A stretch of 64,000 bases of DNA from Argyresthia goedartella (taxonomy: Eukaryota > Arthropoda > Insecta > Lepidoptera > Argyresthiidae), in the NCBI GenBank assembly GCA_949825045.1, contig OX463827.1, positions 3,928,501 to 3,992,500 on the forward strand, read 5' to 3'. Positions 22,650 through 33,266 of this stretch are shown in pieces. The notes beneath the pieces were generated by a model. It saw nothing but the letters and a program-made list of their open reading frames with translations. It was not told the DNA's origin and did no database searches. Both the position numbers and the translations under genes were made by a program. Each line of letters starts with the position of its first letter. Within the stretch, counting starts at the first letter, position 1.

Positions 22650-22956
22650 AATAAATATAGTATTTTTTTTAAAAAACACGCTTTTAAAGCACTTCGAACT
22701 AAAAAGTTAAAAATCATTTTCAATACAACCTTAAAACAATAATGAATAAAAAATACTATTATTATTGTGAAAAAAAAGCGTCGGGCGCTTTGTTCCATAT
22801 CTTTCGTACATCGAGCGCCCGACGCTTTTTGTTTCACAATAACAATAGTATTTTTTTATTCATTATTGTTTTAAGGTTATATTAAAAATTATTTTTAACT
22901 TATTAGTTCTAAGTGCTTTAAAAGCGTGTTTTTTAGTTTTTTAAACTATATTTATT
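22650..22956. repeat. long near-perfect fold-back, arms of about 140 bp
   Basis: Left arm 22650-22789 and right arm 22814-22956 are reverse complements with few mismatches, around a 24-base loop. The innermost stem is GCGTCGGGCGCT (22778-22789) with AGCGCCCGACGC (22814-22825). Further out AATAATGAATAAAAAATAC pairs with GTATTTTTTTATTCATTATT, and AATAAATATAGT pairs with ACTATATTTATT at the tips. No coding content. A transcript crossing it would form a long hairpin RNA. Confidence 0.9.
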
Positions 22957-23205
22957 TTTTAGTTCGAGTGCGCGAGCCGGAGAGTTAGAGGTTATGTGAG
23001 AAATTAATTAATCCTAGCGATCCTAATCAGGATAATGAGATAAACTTATGAAATTATTACATTGTCGCTGATTCTTGATAAGTGTACAAAATTTGAATTG
23101 AATCTGTCCGTTTAAAGTGGGTCAAAATCGAGTCCAAAGGAGTCGGTTACATACAAACAAACAAACAAACATACAGGTGAAGCTAATAAAAGCGTGATAA
23201 AAAGG
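22957..23205 (+). repeat. repeat with ACAAACAAACAAAC-type tail
   Basis: Ends in ACATACAAACAAACAAACAA followed by ACATACAGGTGAAG, a microsatellite-tail arrangement common at lepidopteran dispersed repeat ends, preceded by GTCCGTTTAAAGTGGGTCAAA. Placement in a specific family is not possible from one copy. Confidence 0.35.
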
Positions 23206-23445
23206 TAATTATGTTGTGGTAATTATTATGATTTAGAAAATAAAGTAGACAAGTAGGCTATTTTGAAATCAACTAAATTAAGAGGATACATCCATTTTCA
23301 GATTATGAAATTAGTAATAGGTAACCGAGCGTAAAAACCCCAGGGAAATACCACAGAAAAATACCTCCACTTACCTAAACATGGTGATCTATGAAAATTA
23401 ATCACCGTCGATCAATATTTACCACTTATTCACATTATAATGGCA

Positions 23446-23689
23446 TTAATTAGCTGACCAAATTTTCGGGATTTATTACGAACCACTTTTCCCTAAAAAT
23501 ATATGGACGAAAACGAAAAAAAATTGTTTCTTCCATACCTGTATTCGGGTCGGGTCAATGTACGGAGGAACAATAAAAATAATATTTGCTAATATAGGTA
23601 TGTTCCTTTTGGAAAGTTGTTAATTCATACTAAAGTATTCTATACATACTATTCTATACATACAATTCCTAATATGGTCAGATAATTAA
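23446..23689. mobile_element. MITE-2 copy 1
   Basis: TTAATTAGCTGACCAAATTTT at the left and AATATGGTCAGATAATTAA at the right form inverted ends. Both sides carry TTAA, as if the target site were TTAA (piggyBac-like) or TA. Shares inner GGGTCAATGTAC with the copy at 48604-48828. No coding capacity. Confidence 0.75.
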
Positions 23690-23825
23690 AAGCCCCAGGA
23701 AGCACTGGAGTGACGAGCTGAGGGACCACGAAAAGAACTGATGGGGACAAGACCAAGTGCATGAAGAGTGGAAGAGGGGAGGAGAGGCCTTTGCCCAGAA
23801 GAGGGAAGACCTTGGCTAATAATAA
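23690..23825 (+). mobile_element. RTE-like LINE, last codons of RT ORF and tail
   Basis: One frame reads RKHWSDELRDHEKN, stop, WGQDQVHEEWKRGGEAFAQK then REDLG and stop at 23817. This W...QD...EEW...EAF.Q pattern is the usual C-terminus of RTE/BovB-type reverse transcriptases (compare 55407). It is followed by TAATAATAATGACAATAATA, a short-repeat 3' tail. Degenerate, 5'-truncated. Confidence 0.6.
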
Positions 23826-23873
23826 TGACAATAATAAATATAAACAAACAGCCAGGTTCAAGATTGAAGATTC

Positions 23874-24240
23874 AAAAGTTCTTTATCACTGTAGATATTT
23901 ATAAATACGCTTACACCTAAAATGTTAATATTTGCCTCTTCTGAACATCGTTGGACCACCTAAGACATTTAGGTTCATAAAGACCACTTCGCACTTATTC
24001 TCAAAAAATCAGTTCAGTTATTCTCAGGCTCTGCCATTATAATTTATAAATACGCTTAAACTTAAAATGTTAATATTTGCCTCTTCTGTACATCGTTGGA
24101 CCACCTAAGACGTTTAGGTTCATAAAGACCACTTCGCAAAACACCCTTTTCCCAAAAAGTCCTTTTCCCAAAATGAGCGTTTCTCGGAACGGTTTTTCTC
24201 ACAAACTCAGTTCAGTTATTCTCAGGCTCTGCCATTATAA
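23874..24240 (-). mobile_element. LINE-A-related 3' tail with internal tandem duplication
   Basis: TTCTTTATCACTGTAGATAT and TTTGCCTCTTCTGAACAT..GTTGGACCACC resemble the LINE-A 3' UTR at 3597-3670 (ACTTTATTACTGTAGATATT, TTTGCCTCTTCTCTACATTGG). 23897-24041 is repeated at 24042-24240; the second unit has about 54 extra bases (containing CCTTTTCCCAAAATGAGCG). Confidence 0.6.
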
Positions 24241-24477
24241 TTTCAGTGAAATTAGATGCCATTTCCAACGTTGCACTACGCTCTGGAGACGGGGCAACAG
24301 TAAACGCATCGGAAGACTGGAACGACGGCTATGTTTGTGCAACCGAACGTCCCAGCTTCGAACATCCTAGGGGAGTCTGTAGCCTCGCAAATATTGGAAG
24401 TGTATTAGCGAGCTACCCTACACTGTAACAAGTCACTTTTGAGCGGAGTTACGAACATTTACTTTCCTTTTTCTTTC

Positions 24478-24990
24478 CTTTTAAGGGTTCCGTGTCCCGA
24501 AAGATAAAAGAGGTCAATCATAGGATCACTCGTCTGTCTGCCTTTCTTTCTGTCTGCTGTCATATCAAAAGTCCTGTTCTACTGGACCGATAAAGATGAA
24601 CAACTTATGAATTGATGTAAATGAAATTAAATAAATTTGGGGCGATTTTGGAGGGCTATAAAATCGCACATCAAAAATACTGATTTTCTCAGCGAAAAAG
24701 GATCAACAAAAACACGTTTTATGTTTTAGATATTTTATGTGCACTTATGTTTATGTTTTAAGTATTATTTGTTGTTCTTACGTGTTCAACCTTACACGAA
24801 GGATAAAGGGGGCTTCGCTTCGCTCACCCCCTTTACCCCTAAGCCACCGCAGCATTTTGCCCTGATATTTGCTGTGCAAATCAGTATTTTTGATGTGTAG
24901 TTTAATATTTCCCAATTCATAAAATGTACTAACATATTTATCGTACAGAACCCTCTCCACGTGAGTTCGGCTCGCACTTGTCTTGCTTTT
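24478..24990. repeat. GGTTCC-family remnant hosting MITE-3
   Basis: Starts TTTTAAGGGTTCCGTGTCCC, followed by GTCTGTCTGCCTTTCTTTCT. The far side has CGGCTCGCACTTGTC (24968-24982), like the right end at 53316-53334. MITE-3 copy 1 lies inside. Confidence 0.5.
24655..24913. mobile_element. MITE-3 copy 1
   Basis: Inverted ends CGCACATCAAAAATACTGAT (24665-24684) and ATCAGTATTTTTGATGTGTA (24881-24900). The interior has GGATAAAGGGGGCTTCGCTT and CGCTCACCCCCTTTACCCC. The copy at 53644-53876 is the same sequence in the opposite orientation. Confidence 0.8.
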
Positions 24991-26139
24991 CTTCGCAACA
25001 TTCTAAGCTTCTACACCTTTAATTGTTTACTTTGTTAGTTTGAAATTCAGTTGCAGCAGCAAATTGAAAGAGTGTTTCATCCTCTTCGTGTAATATGATT
25101 TTGTTGCGGGCGTGAATGCTTGTTAGCAACTTTCTTGGAATATGCACAGTTGGCGCTTTAAGAAAAAAGCGAGAAGTTTATAAGAATCTATGAATTTAAA
25201 TTTGATACTTCTGGAAAAGTTATTTTCCTCAGAGTAAGTTCTATTGAATGAAAATAACAGTATGACAGACTGAGATCAATATTTGCCAGGCAGCGTAATT
25301 TGGATATCATCTACAAAAACAAGTTTACGATTGTATTAACATTTCAATACGATCGCGAATAAATTCTTGTTTACTGAGTGGTCTCTCCCTGTTTGCGAAT
25401 TCAAACAGAAAAAAAGGATCACTGAAACTAATGCTCACTGAGAGTTCAACCACAGTTTTAGTTACTTCTGTTCAGACATAAAAGTTTGAACTCGATGTTA
25501 GAATTCACTGCGGCCCATTTGAACACATAATATAAATATTTTGGTAATAAATTGCTCTACTTATAATTAATTACGATTTATGATAAAACACGTGTTAGGA
25601 AAACTTAAATCAATATAAATGGAAATATTTGCTGTCTAAAACAATTACAATTTTACTATATTCTTTCTAATAAAACTGTTGGCTTGTAAAGAAGCTATCG
25701 ATCAATCTTTCCGCTACACTTGGTCCAAGCGAATTATTTTATACTCAGCATATTAATAGTTGCAATAAACCTTATATATTACATAACAGAATTTGAACAA
25801 TTGAGGAATGTAAGAAGCCGTCTTGATCCTCCACTCCTATGTGACGTCACACTTATTTCAATATGGCGCCCTCTAGTGAGAAAATTATTTTTTTTGAACT
25901 GGGCAGGGTGTTGTGTATTAAACAAATATACTACTAGCTCTTGCTCGCTGTTTTACTTGCATTTAGTCTAATCTTGTATCTACTACCCGGTGGTAATAGG
26001 TTTCATACTGTTAAGAGCGCGATTATTTAGTAGTCGGGTTTTAGTTTTTGAAGTTTTGTTTTGGTTATTATTCGAGGTCAAATCTATTTTGACATTCAGT
26101 TAATTCTTAAAACGTTTCACAATAAATTAAAATCAATCA
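24991..26139. other. unique-looking intronic DNA
   Basis: No repeat landmark recognised. Contains the palindrome GTGACGTCAC (25841-25850) and, 14 bases on, GGCGCCCTCTAGTG (25865-25878). The 83-codon frame over them has no family features. Confidence 0.45.
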
Positions 26140-26410
26140 AATGAAAATGTCTTTTTAACTGTAGATATTTACATTTACAAATGAATTTTTTTTGCGACGA
26201 AACTCCTAGATTGATTTGTAAATCGCTTTTAAAATTGGTTGTGCTTAACTAGTACAAATATTGCAATTAATTGTTTAAGTAATTACAAAATTATTAACAG
26301 CGAGTTCTGTCTTGAGTCAGATTAACCCCATTCAGTCCCGTCATTTAAGTAACCTTGAACATTGTAATATCCCTTTTCGACAAATGCTCAAATGGCAATT
26401 TAAAAAAACA
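26140..26410 (-). mobile_element. LINE-A 3' end, 5'-truncated and decayed
   Basis: Matches 3597-3930 in order: CTGTAGATATTTACATTTAC, GGTTGTGCTTAACTAGTAC, ACAAAATTATTAACAGCGAG, GATTAACCCCATTCAGTCCC, and TGAACATTGTAATATCCCTT. The last part is the reverse complement of the ORF C-terminus (KRDITMFKVT against KKGYYNVQDYLND in the 3.8 kb copy) but the frame is broken. Confidence 0.75.
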
Positions 26411-28109
26411 TTCTAGATACTCTCTAAAACAATACCAAAAGGTGGTAAAAGTTAACCTATTACCATTCGTTGGTTCGCATCCTGTGTGTATGCTATTGGC
26501 TTTGCCCGATACGTTTTTGAAGTTATTGATTGGCAACATCTGCTACCTTACTTCCACATAGAGTGCATTCGGAGACGTCAAAATGTTCGAGTGGAAATTC
26601 AAAGAGAACAAGGCAACTGTCGCCCCCCGAGACCGAGCAAGTTCCTAGCCGACTACCGACGGGGTAAAGAATTGCCAAAGTTACCTCCCTCTCCGCCGCA
26701 TGTAAAATTGTCGGGCGTTCGACATATTTGCTTTGCAATGCCTTCTTGAATACAAACTCGATTCCCGCTTCGCTATCCATTTTTATCAGTTTAAAATAAG
26801 CTTCTACTTCCTGATACAAACGATGAGACGTGTTAGTTAATCGATTTATTATAATGGCGCGAACTGTTGGAGGCTAGTTGCCAATTTCGCATTCCGCTCA
26901 CACCGGGCTAAAAGTTAAGTTAAACGTGATCGAGTCAAAGCAAGACCTTATCGACTGTGCCGTTCGCTTTTTACCGAGGTCTATTGACTCGGTAATGTCT
27001 CTCATTTCCCGAACACGCCGACTTTGGGAAGGGAATAAGAAAAGTTCCAACATCCTCACTGGGTGCCAAAAGCGGAATGAAAAGAGGCCTCCTTTTACTT
27101 ACAGAGGCGAGCTCACTAAACTTAATACCTTTTATCTTTCGTCCGAAAGTTGGGAGTTAACTTGAATACAAAGACAGTCATAGCCATCTGCTCGGGACCC
27201 TTTACAGGAGTAACTAATTCCAAGTTTAATGAGAAACTCGTTAAAGGGAAATAATTCGATTGTGAAGACAACCTCTTTAATTTGGGCGTTTGCATCTATT
27301 GTCCCATTATGATTTCGGACAGGCTTAGTTTCTTATCTACCTGAGAGTACAGCGTCCGACTGTGGTTCGACATGGTTATTACAATACGTGCAGCAAATGA
27401 TGATTCATCTGGCATAATGCTATTCTGTGCCCTTTACAGCATTACTACGAGTATCATTAGCGTAGTTGCTTCGCACCAGAGCACCCCACTTGGATGTGAT
27501 GGGAACAATTTCTTTGCGTGGAATCGATCTCGGTTCCCATTGTGCTCGCCCGAGTCCGCCGAGTCAACATATCAAACAATTTACTTATAACACGACTATG
27601 ATTTCTTTATTACGGTCCCTTTATCCCTTTATCCGTCGGGGATTCTCTCGGAAATTTCTGCTTTCAGTTACGATTCCTTCTGATCTCTTTGCGAGATAAG
27701 ATGTTATTGAATTTTCAAATGCATCCGTGTTTTCCTTTCCATGCTTTCCACGGATTTGTGTGTTCCAACTCAAAGTGGTTTAGGCGAGGTTTAGGCGTTT
27801 TCATAAATTACCATTTCGTTTTATTTTGTTGATGTTTTTTTTTACGCGTGAAATGCGTACATTAACGTGAGACTCTAAGGACTAAGTTGGGATTTCGTTG
27901 TGTGTATATCGGAGCCATAAGCCGCATTAACTCAGTTCGAGATGAATTGTGTTCCAGTTTCACTCGAAAGTGCAGCAGCCAAAGCTGTTGCAGTAATGTA
28001 TTTATAATTACGGCCCGTATTCCCATTTCGTTCGGCGTGACAATACGCTCCAACTGTCGTTTGGATGTCTGGATTCATTCTTATTTTAATGACCAGAGAA
28101 CGCTGATTG
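26411..28109. other. unique-looking noncoding DNA
   Basis: Balanced composition, no repeat landmarks. Several short frames on both strands (87-98 codons at 26486-26819, 95 at 26878-27165) overlap each other, start or end arbitrarily and have no recognised domain, so none is called. Confidence 0.45.
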
Positions 28110-28190
28110 CTCGAAGAGATATCTTTTTGGAGATAAGCTCGCCTTGGTACGTAATATCTGCAAAGGCGAGCTTATCTCCAAAAATTGATT
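28110..28190. repeat. inverted pair of the LINE-B 3' hairpin phrase
   Basis: CTTTTTGGAGATAAGCTCGCCTT (28123-28145) faces AAGGCGAGCTTATCTCCAAAA (28163-28183) across 17 bases. The left half, with CTCGAAGAGATAT before it, matches the LINE-B 3' UTR phrase at 7337-7371; the right half is its mirror. Confidence 0.75.
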
Positions 28191-29940
28191 AATTTTAATG
28201 TAACTCTGATTCCTTTTAATGTTCTTTTTAAAGGTGTGTGCAATAGCGAATTATGAAATGATGAGAATGTCAGAAACGTAAGCGAACAATAGATCGAACA
28301 GCTGAGTGTATAATGAAACAGTCCCGCTGCTCGGTAATATGTCAGTCCATTATCTGCGTAATTAAATCCCTAGCGAGTGTTTTACGACTATCCAGAGGCA
28401 GGCCAAGATGTAATAAAGCAGTAGGTGCGTTGTTACATCGTTCCCATGCTCGCAGTGTTCGCTGCATTTAGCTCCGTTAGGACAAATATAGTGTATAAAA
28501 CGTGTGTTGGAAAGGGAATCATCTGAGCGATTCTGAGAAATTACTGTTCTGTTTACGGGGCTTTTTATTGACGATAGTGTTTACGGAGTCGTTGATGAAA
28601 ATAATAGGTTCAATGGTGTTCTTAGCTCAGTCTCGATGTGTTTTTTGTTTTTATGGCAGGCTGATTGGCAGCTGACGAATAGGTATTTCATTTAATGCAG
28701 GTTTCTGTATCCACTTTCCTCAAATCCCTTCATATCGTTCATAAAGTATTTTATAACCAGCCCCTCCTTTGTACTTTATCATTGAATGCAGAAGGGAATG
28801 CGCATTCTATCACGAATTCACAATTAAAAAGTTACGTTTAATTTTACGTGTTTTTAAGCTTCAGTCGTGTCAGAAAATTTGGCGTGAAGCGTAGTTATCC
28901 GTCAAGATGATCATCATAAATTGACAAAAATTCTGAGATTAGTACAGTAAGAAACCGAATTAACTGGACTGGACTACACTGGGCGAAGGCCTCCCCATGT
29001 TGTGCCCACAACTGTCTGATGAAAAATATCTTGACAAAAAATACATAACCTCCATTGTTGCCACCTCTCACGCAAACTATTGAAGCTGCAATAAACTGAC
29101 TGTAAAAAGACGCTATTTCATTCTACCCCAAGCTAACTAGGCACCTGTCAGCCCTCTTCCGTCTTATGTTACAGAAGCCTTGAAGTTTTTATTTCACGGG
29201 TGTGACATGAGGATAAATTATTGTATTGATATGAAATTTTGAAATTATTATAATATTCATTGTCCAATTAACTACTGTCGTGTTATTATTGCAGAATTTT
29301 ATAATGTGATTTGATATGATACCTCTTTTATAATACGCATAGGAACTGATGTTTTATGGAATGTTTATGCAATTTGTGCAGTGATCTGGATGATTTTCTG
29401 TACTTTTGTGCAAATCTATATTAATAATGGGCTAATTAATAATGGGACGGGTGGCTAGTTGGCATGGTGGAGTAGTTCTGTATTTTCTCCGTCGGAGATG
29501 AAAGTAAGGAACGTAGTACGCGTCGAATTACGTCGAATCTTCTATGTAAATTGCTGCCTGAGTACATAAATAGAACGTCTTGCGTTGCAGTAAGATAGCA
29601 CGAAGAACACGTGGCTGTAAATGTTCGTAGGTACGTATATGAAGTAAGAATTCTCACATTCATATCCAAGTCGATGGCAGGTTGAGTGGTTTGTCCAATT
29701 GTAATTCACCTATTTTTTGTCAGCCTTTTGAAGAGGCTTCTTATCCCCGAAGCTTTTGCTATGGGATGGCCACCGACGCTACAGATAGCTATATGCTAAA
29801 TATATGGAGATTGCTTTACTTTACGACGTTTATCATTACCGTTAAAACAAAAAAAAAAAAAACGATCAACAGCGGGGTAAGTTTTCGTATCCTACAAGAA
29901 AATTTAAGCACTAAAAATCATAAAACAAAAACGTCAATAA
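28191..29940. other. noncoding, no gene recognised
   Basis: Mostly unique. GGGCGAAGGCCTCCCCATGT at 28981 may be a scrap of an RTE-like 3' end. The 127-codon frame at 29682-30065 crosses a poly(A) run and the tRNA-like segment below and is not a gene. Confidence 0.4.
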
Positions 29941-29945
29941 TATTA

Positions 29946-30020
29946 TGTCCAAACGAGGATTCGAACCAAGACCAAGCCTGCGCAACCAATATCAAACCAA
30001 TTGCGCCACTACTACAAGTG
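29946..30020 (-). repeat. tRNA-derived SINE head or tRNA pseudogene
   Basis: On the reverse strand: A box TGGCGCAATTGG, a central GCGCAGGC arm, and B box GGTTCGAATCC. The acceptor ends do not pair, so a functional tRNA is unlikely. Its downstream body differs from SINE-A and SINE-B, suggesting a third family. Confidence 0.6.
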
Positions 30021-30089
30021 ATAAGCCGCGAAATCTACGATCATATTAGAATCATCATGATATAATTTTATATTTCGCAGGGTGTGTTA

Positions 30090-30315
30090 AAACACGTATT
30101 TTGTATGGGGACCTTTAATTTCCTATATCTCGTGTAATTAATTTAATTCATCAATAAACATTCTATGAATATTTACACTCCCTACCTTAATAGGTTCATG
30201 AAAAACAGTCCCTTTAACGGCCGGACGGATAGACAGACGGATTGACAGACGGACAGCGGACAGGGGCTTTGTAATAGCATCTAGTTTGACACCCTTAGGG
30301 TACATAACTCTTAAA
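30090..30315. repeat. GGTTCC-family remnant
   Basis: TTTGTATGGGGACCTTTAAT, GGACGGATAGACAGACGGAT, ACAGACGGACAGCGGACAGG and GACACCCTTAGGGTACATAA follow the right-half order of the family. Confidence 0.55.
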
Positions 30316-30544
30316 ACGACTAGATTACACTTTTACAAGTATATTGTGCACATAATTGTGTCAACACACAAAATACTGTTACCAAGCACTGATTTAGAAA
30401 ATGAACTGGTTGGCCCATTGCAACCAGACAAATTCAATAATTCAAATTACCTACGATACCGCACATCGGAAATGATCGTGCGGGTAGCAACATCTGGCTG
30501 AGACCGGTACTGGATGGGTGTCCGTTTCTATGTGGCATTTGTTT

Positions 30545-30770
30545 CGGCCGCTTCCGTGTTTCGGATGACACGTTCAGCTGTAGGTCCCGGCTACTATCCT
30601 AATAGGCCCTAATAGGGCAGCTTGAAAACATCTGACAGTCGGGTAGGCGACTAGCCCGATAACCTCCATCAAACCGCTTTGAGCCAACGTGGTGGAGTAT
30701 GGTACAATCTTACTCTTATCCGGGTAAAGGCCCGCACTTCTCGGTGGGGATATTAAGATGCTACATTATT
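30545..30770 (+). repeat. LINE 3'-end-like repeat
   Basis: GTTTCGGATGACACGTTCAG, CTGTAGGTCCCGGCTACTAT, AACGTGGTGGAGTATGG, CTTACTCTTATCCGGGTAAA and GGCCCGCACTTCTCGG follow the same order as 46815-46960. Probably the 3' portion of an RTE-like element. Confidence 0.5.
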
Positions 30771-31639
30771 ATATATAAGAAGTTAACCGCGTTGGGTCGT
30801 ATACTCTTGAAGGAAAAAAGAGAATGTATATTTAACTGAATGTGCTTAATGGTTAGCGGTGATAGCAAAACTTTTTATGGCTGCAAAACATTTCATTGAT
30901 AAAACTCAAGTTGTTAAATGCTAACCAGACGTGAAAAGTGGATGGGATTGAATTTTAGATCAAAATCTTCATCTAAGCGTCACCTTCAACTTTTCCCAAA
31001 CGGGGTGGCAAGGTACAGTTGTGCCCACGTTTACCAAGATATTCGATAATCCATTTTGCGTGGCCGGGGGCTGGCCCATCGCCGCGGCTATGGAGATATG
31101 AAGGTTTCCTCACAATGCCATTTCCTCATTTGTCCTTTCTAAAAGTTTGACCTTTGTAACGGTTATTTAATACTAATAAGTAATTACCAACTACTCCTAA
31201 AAACGATATAGAAGAAAACAATTGTTTCAATAAAGAAAGAGGAATCGTACTTTCTGTCTTACTTGCAGCAACTTTCCACCGGTACAGACAGCGCCAAATA
31301 TCTTTGGCTCTGAATGAAATATCACATCTTTCTCTCAACCCACACCTCACCCCATTTTTGACAGGCCACCTTCTCATTCGCACCTTTCATTCAAACACAA
31401 AGATTTATGGCGCGGGCTGTATGTGTAACATAGCATAGTAGTTGTTAAACCAATACCTCTCCCATGTCCCACAGACCGCTTATTATTCAGAAAGCAAGAC
31501 TCAAAATAACACTACTATTGCGTTCTCATACGACGGCACTATTTAGACGGTCTTGTGTTGGACTTTATTTTTTTATTAACTTTCTATGTCTCTATTCTAC
31601 AGTTCTATGAACGCGGGCTTTATTTTCAGTCCCCGATGA
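30771..31639. other. noncoding, no gene recognised
   Basis: The 85-codon reverse frame at 31126-31383 has no recognised family features. No repeat landmarks. Confidence 0.45.
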
Positions 31640-31820
31640 AAAAATAGGCGTATTTTAAGCTTCTGTGTGTCTGTTCGTGGCACCCTAGCGGTCAAACGAG
31701 TAGACGGATTTTGATGCGGTGTTTTGCAGTTGATAGGACTCTTCTTTGCGATGATTGTTAGATATATTTTATTAAAATCGGTTCAGTGGTTCGAAAGTAA
31801 TCTGCTTAACAGGGAAACAA
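31640..31820 (+). repeat. dispersed-repeat-like segment
   Basis: GTCTGTTCGTGGCACC, GAGTAGACGGATTTTGATGC and AAAATCGGTTCAGTGGTTCG are phrases of a type common in lepidopteran dispersed repeats. Only one copy here, so the assignment is tentative. Confidence 0.4.
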
Positions 31821-32516
31821 GTCAACCAAATTGTTAGATATTTTGTTTTAATTTTGTAGATTTCTTTGAATGTATTGCTGGGTGGCTGCAACTTGGAGCC
31901 TTTTGTGACTGTTCATTATAAAAGTAATGGTATTACAATTATTCATGTATTTAGAACTAGAATACTTACATTACGCTTTGAGAAAATAGAATCCTTTGGC
32001 ATAGGTATTCGAATACTGACTGACTTCTAAGTGTAGTGGTTTTAAGGGGTCTGTTCCAATGTCACCCTTCAAAACATCCTTTACAAAAAATATCTGTAAT
32101 ATGCGCAAGTTCTTAAAATGAGACACCTTATAACAGATAGCAAACTATTTTATAAGTTATAGCGCAGATATGTAAATATTTACCGACTGATACATCAATG
32201 AGTCATTAGAAACCAATAGCCATCCACAGAACGTGCAAATTTTCACAACTTTGTTTACCCGATAAAAGATTTGCGTTGGCACTTTAAAACTAATAGATCC
32301 AGACACTGAAATATATATTTTTTGAGTGCGCAAAAACACAAACGTGGTCAATTTTAAAACTATTTATAAACATAGCCTTGGCCTTCTTGAGGTTTAGTTA
32401 GATAGAGAATTCAGACGTAATCGAGACACGTAAATACCATCACGCCATGCTTTAGAGGCTACACAATATTTGGAGCACCTTGTAGGTTTTTATAGTCGGA
32501 CAATAGTTCATGTGCC
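31821..32516. other. noncoding, no gene recognised
   Basis: AT-rich unique-looking sequence before the hAT-type MITE. Confidence 0.45.
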
Positions 32517-32524
32517 CTTGAAAG

Positions 32525-32982
32525 CAGGGATGCAACCGATACGATACCGATACCGATATGTCGGCGATATTTCAGGTTTGCCGATATATCGGTATCGGCA
32601 ATATTTTTATGGCCGATGATAGGTACTTTACTTTTGATGATGATGACGATACAACGATACTTTACAAATTTCTCGCTTTAAAAATGTAATGTAAACGCGC
32701 GGGTTGTCTCGTCTATTTCGTTGCAAATGAGGCACGAACTATGCCTGGGGAAACCCCGCGCTCTATTTTTAAACAAAAATCTGATGAATGTTAATTTTAA
32801 TTACGAAGACTGTATCAACCTGTGTATATTTTTATATTATCTAATAAAAAAATAAGCTGACTTGTATTTTATCTATTTAACCTTCATTTTTAATTCAATA
32901 ACCGTATCGGTATCGGTATTGCCGACATTTTTATAAGCGTATCGGTATCGTATCGGCAAAAAGGCGTATCGTTGCATCCCTA
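32525..32982. mobile_element. hAT-type MITE with 8-bp target duplication
   Basis: Ends are CAGGGATGCAAC at the left and GTTGCATCCCTA at the right (one terminal mismatch). CTTGAAAG (32517-32524) and CTTGATAG (32983-32990) form an 8-bp target-site duplication with one difference, the hallmark of hAT elements. Subterminal regions are full of CGATAC/GTATCG repeats on both sides. 458 bp, no coding capacity, so mobilised in trans if at all. Confidence 0.85.
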
Positions 32983-33057
32983 CTTGATAGTTCTCCTATG
33001 TATCGAGGCTGATATAAAATACATCAAAATTAAAAAAAAATATCTAATGTATCTTAA

Positions 33058-33266
33058 TCATACATACATAGATATGCTTGCTTACGCCCTTTTCCCGGAA
33101 GAGGGGTAAGCAGACACCATAGAACCCCACTTGCTACGAGCCTGGCATACATCTCTCGCTTCCTCAACATTCACAAGCCTCTTCGTACAAGTTCGCCGGT
33201 TACGGATACTTCTAACTTGACTCTTCACTAATAAATCGTCAGCTTGATCTCTTTAGGACCTTCTTG
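33058..33266 (-). mobile_element. LINE 3' end (same family as 44561)
   Basis: Reverse complement matches 44561-44768: TGAATGTTGAGGAAGCGAGA, GATGTATGCCAGG, CCTCTTCCGGGAAA, ending in short GTATGTATG-type repeats. It carries decayed C-terminal codons of an RT ORF. Confidence 0.65.

Noticed and set aside
26486..26819. Overlapping 87- and 98-codon ORFs on opposite strands
   Set aside because: Mutually exclusive, no motif on either strand and no splice sites flanking in a consistent frame; balanced base composition explains the openness.
29682..30065. 127-codon forward ORF
   Set aside because: Crosses a poly(A) run and the tRNA-like segment; no family features.
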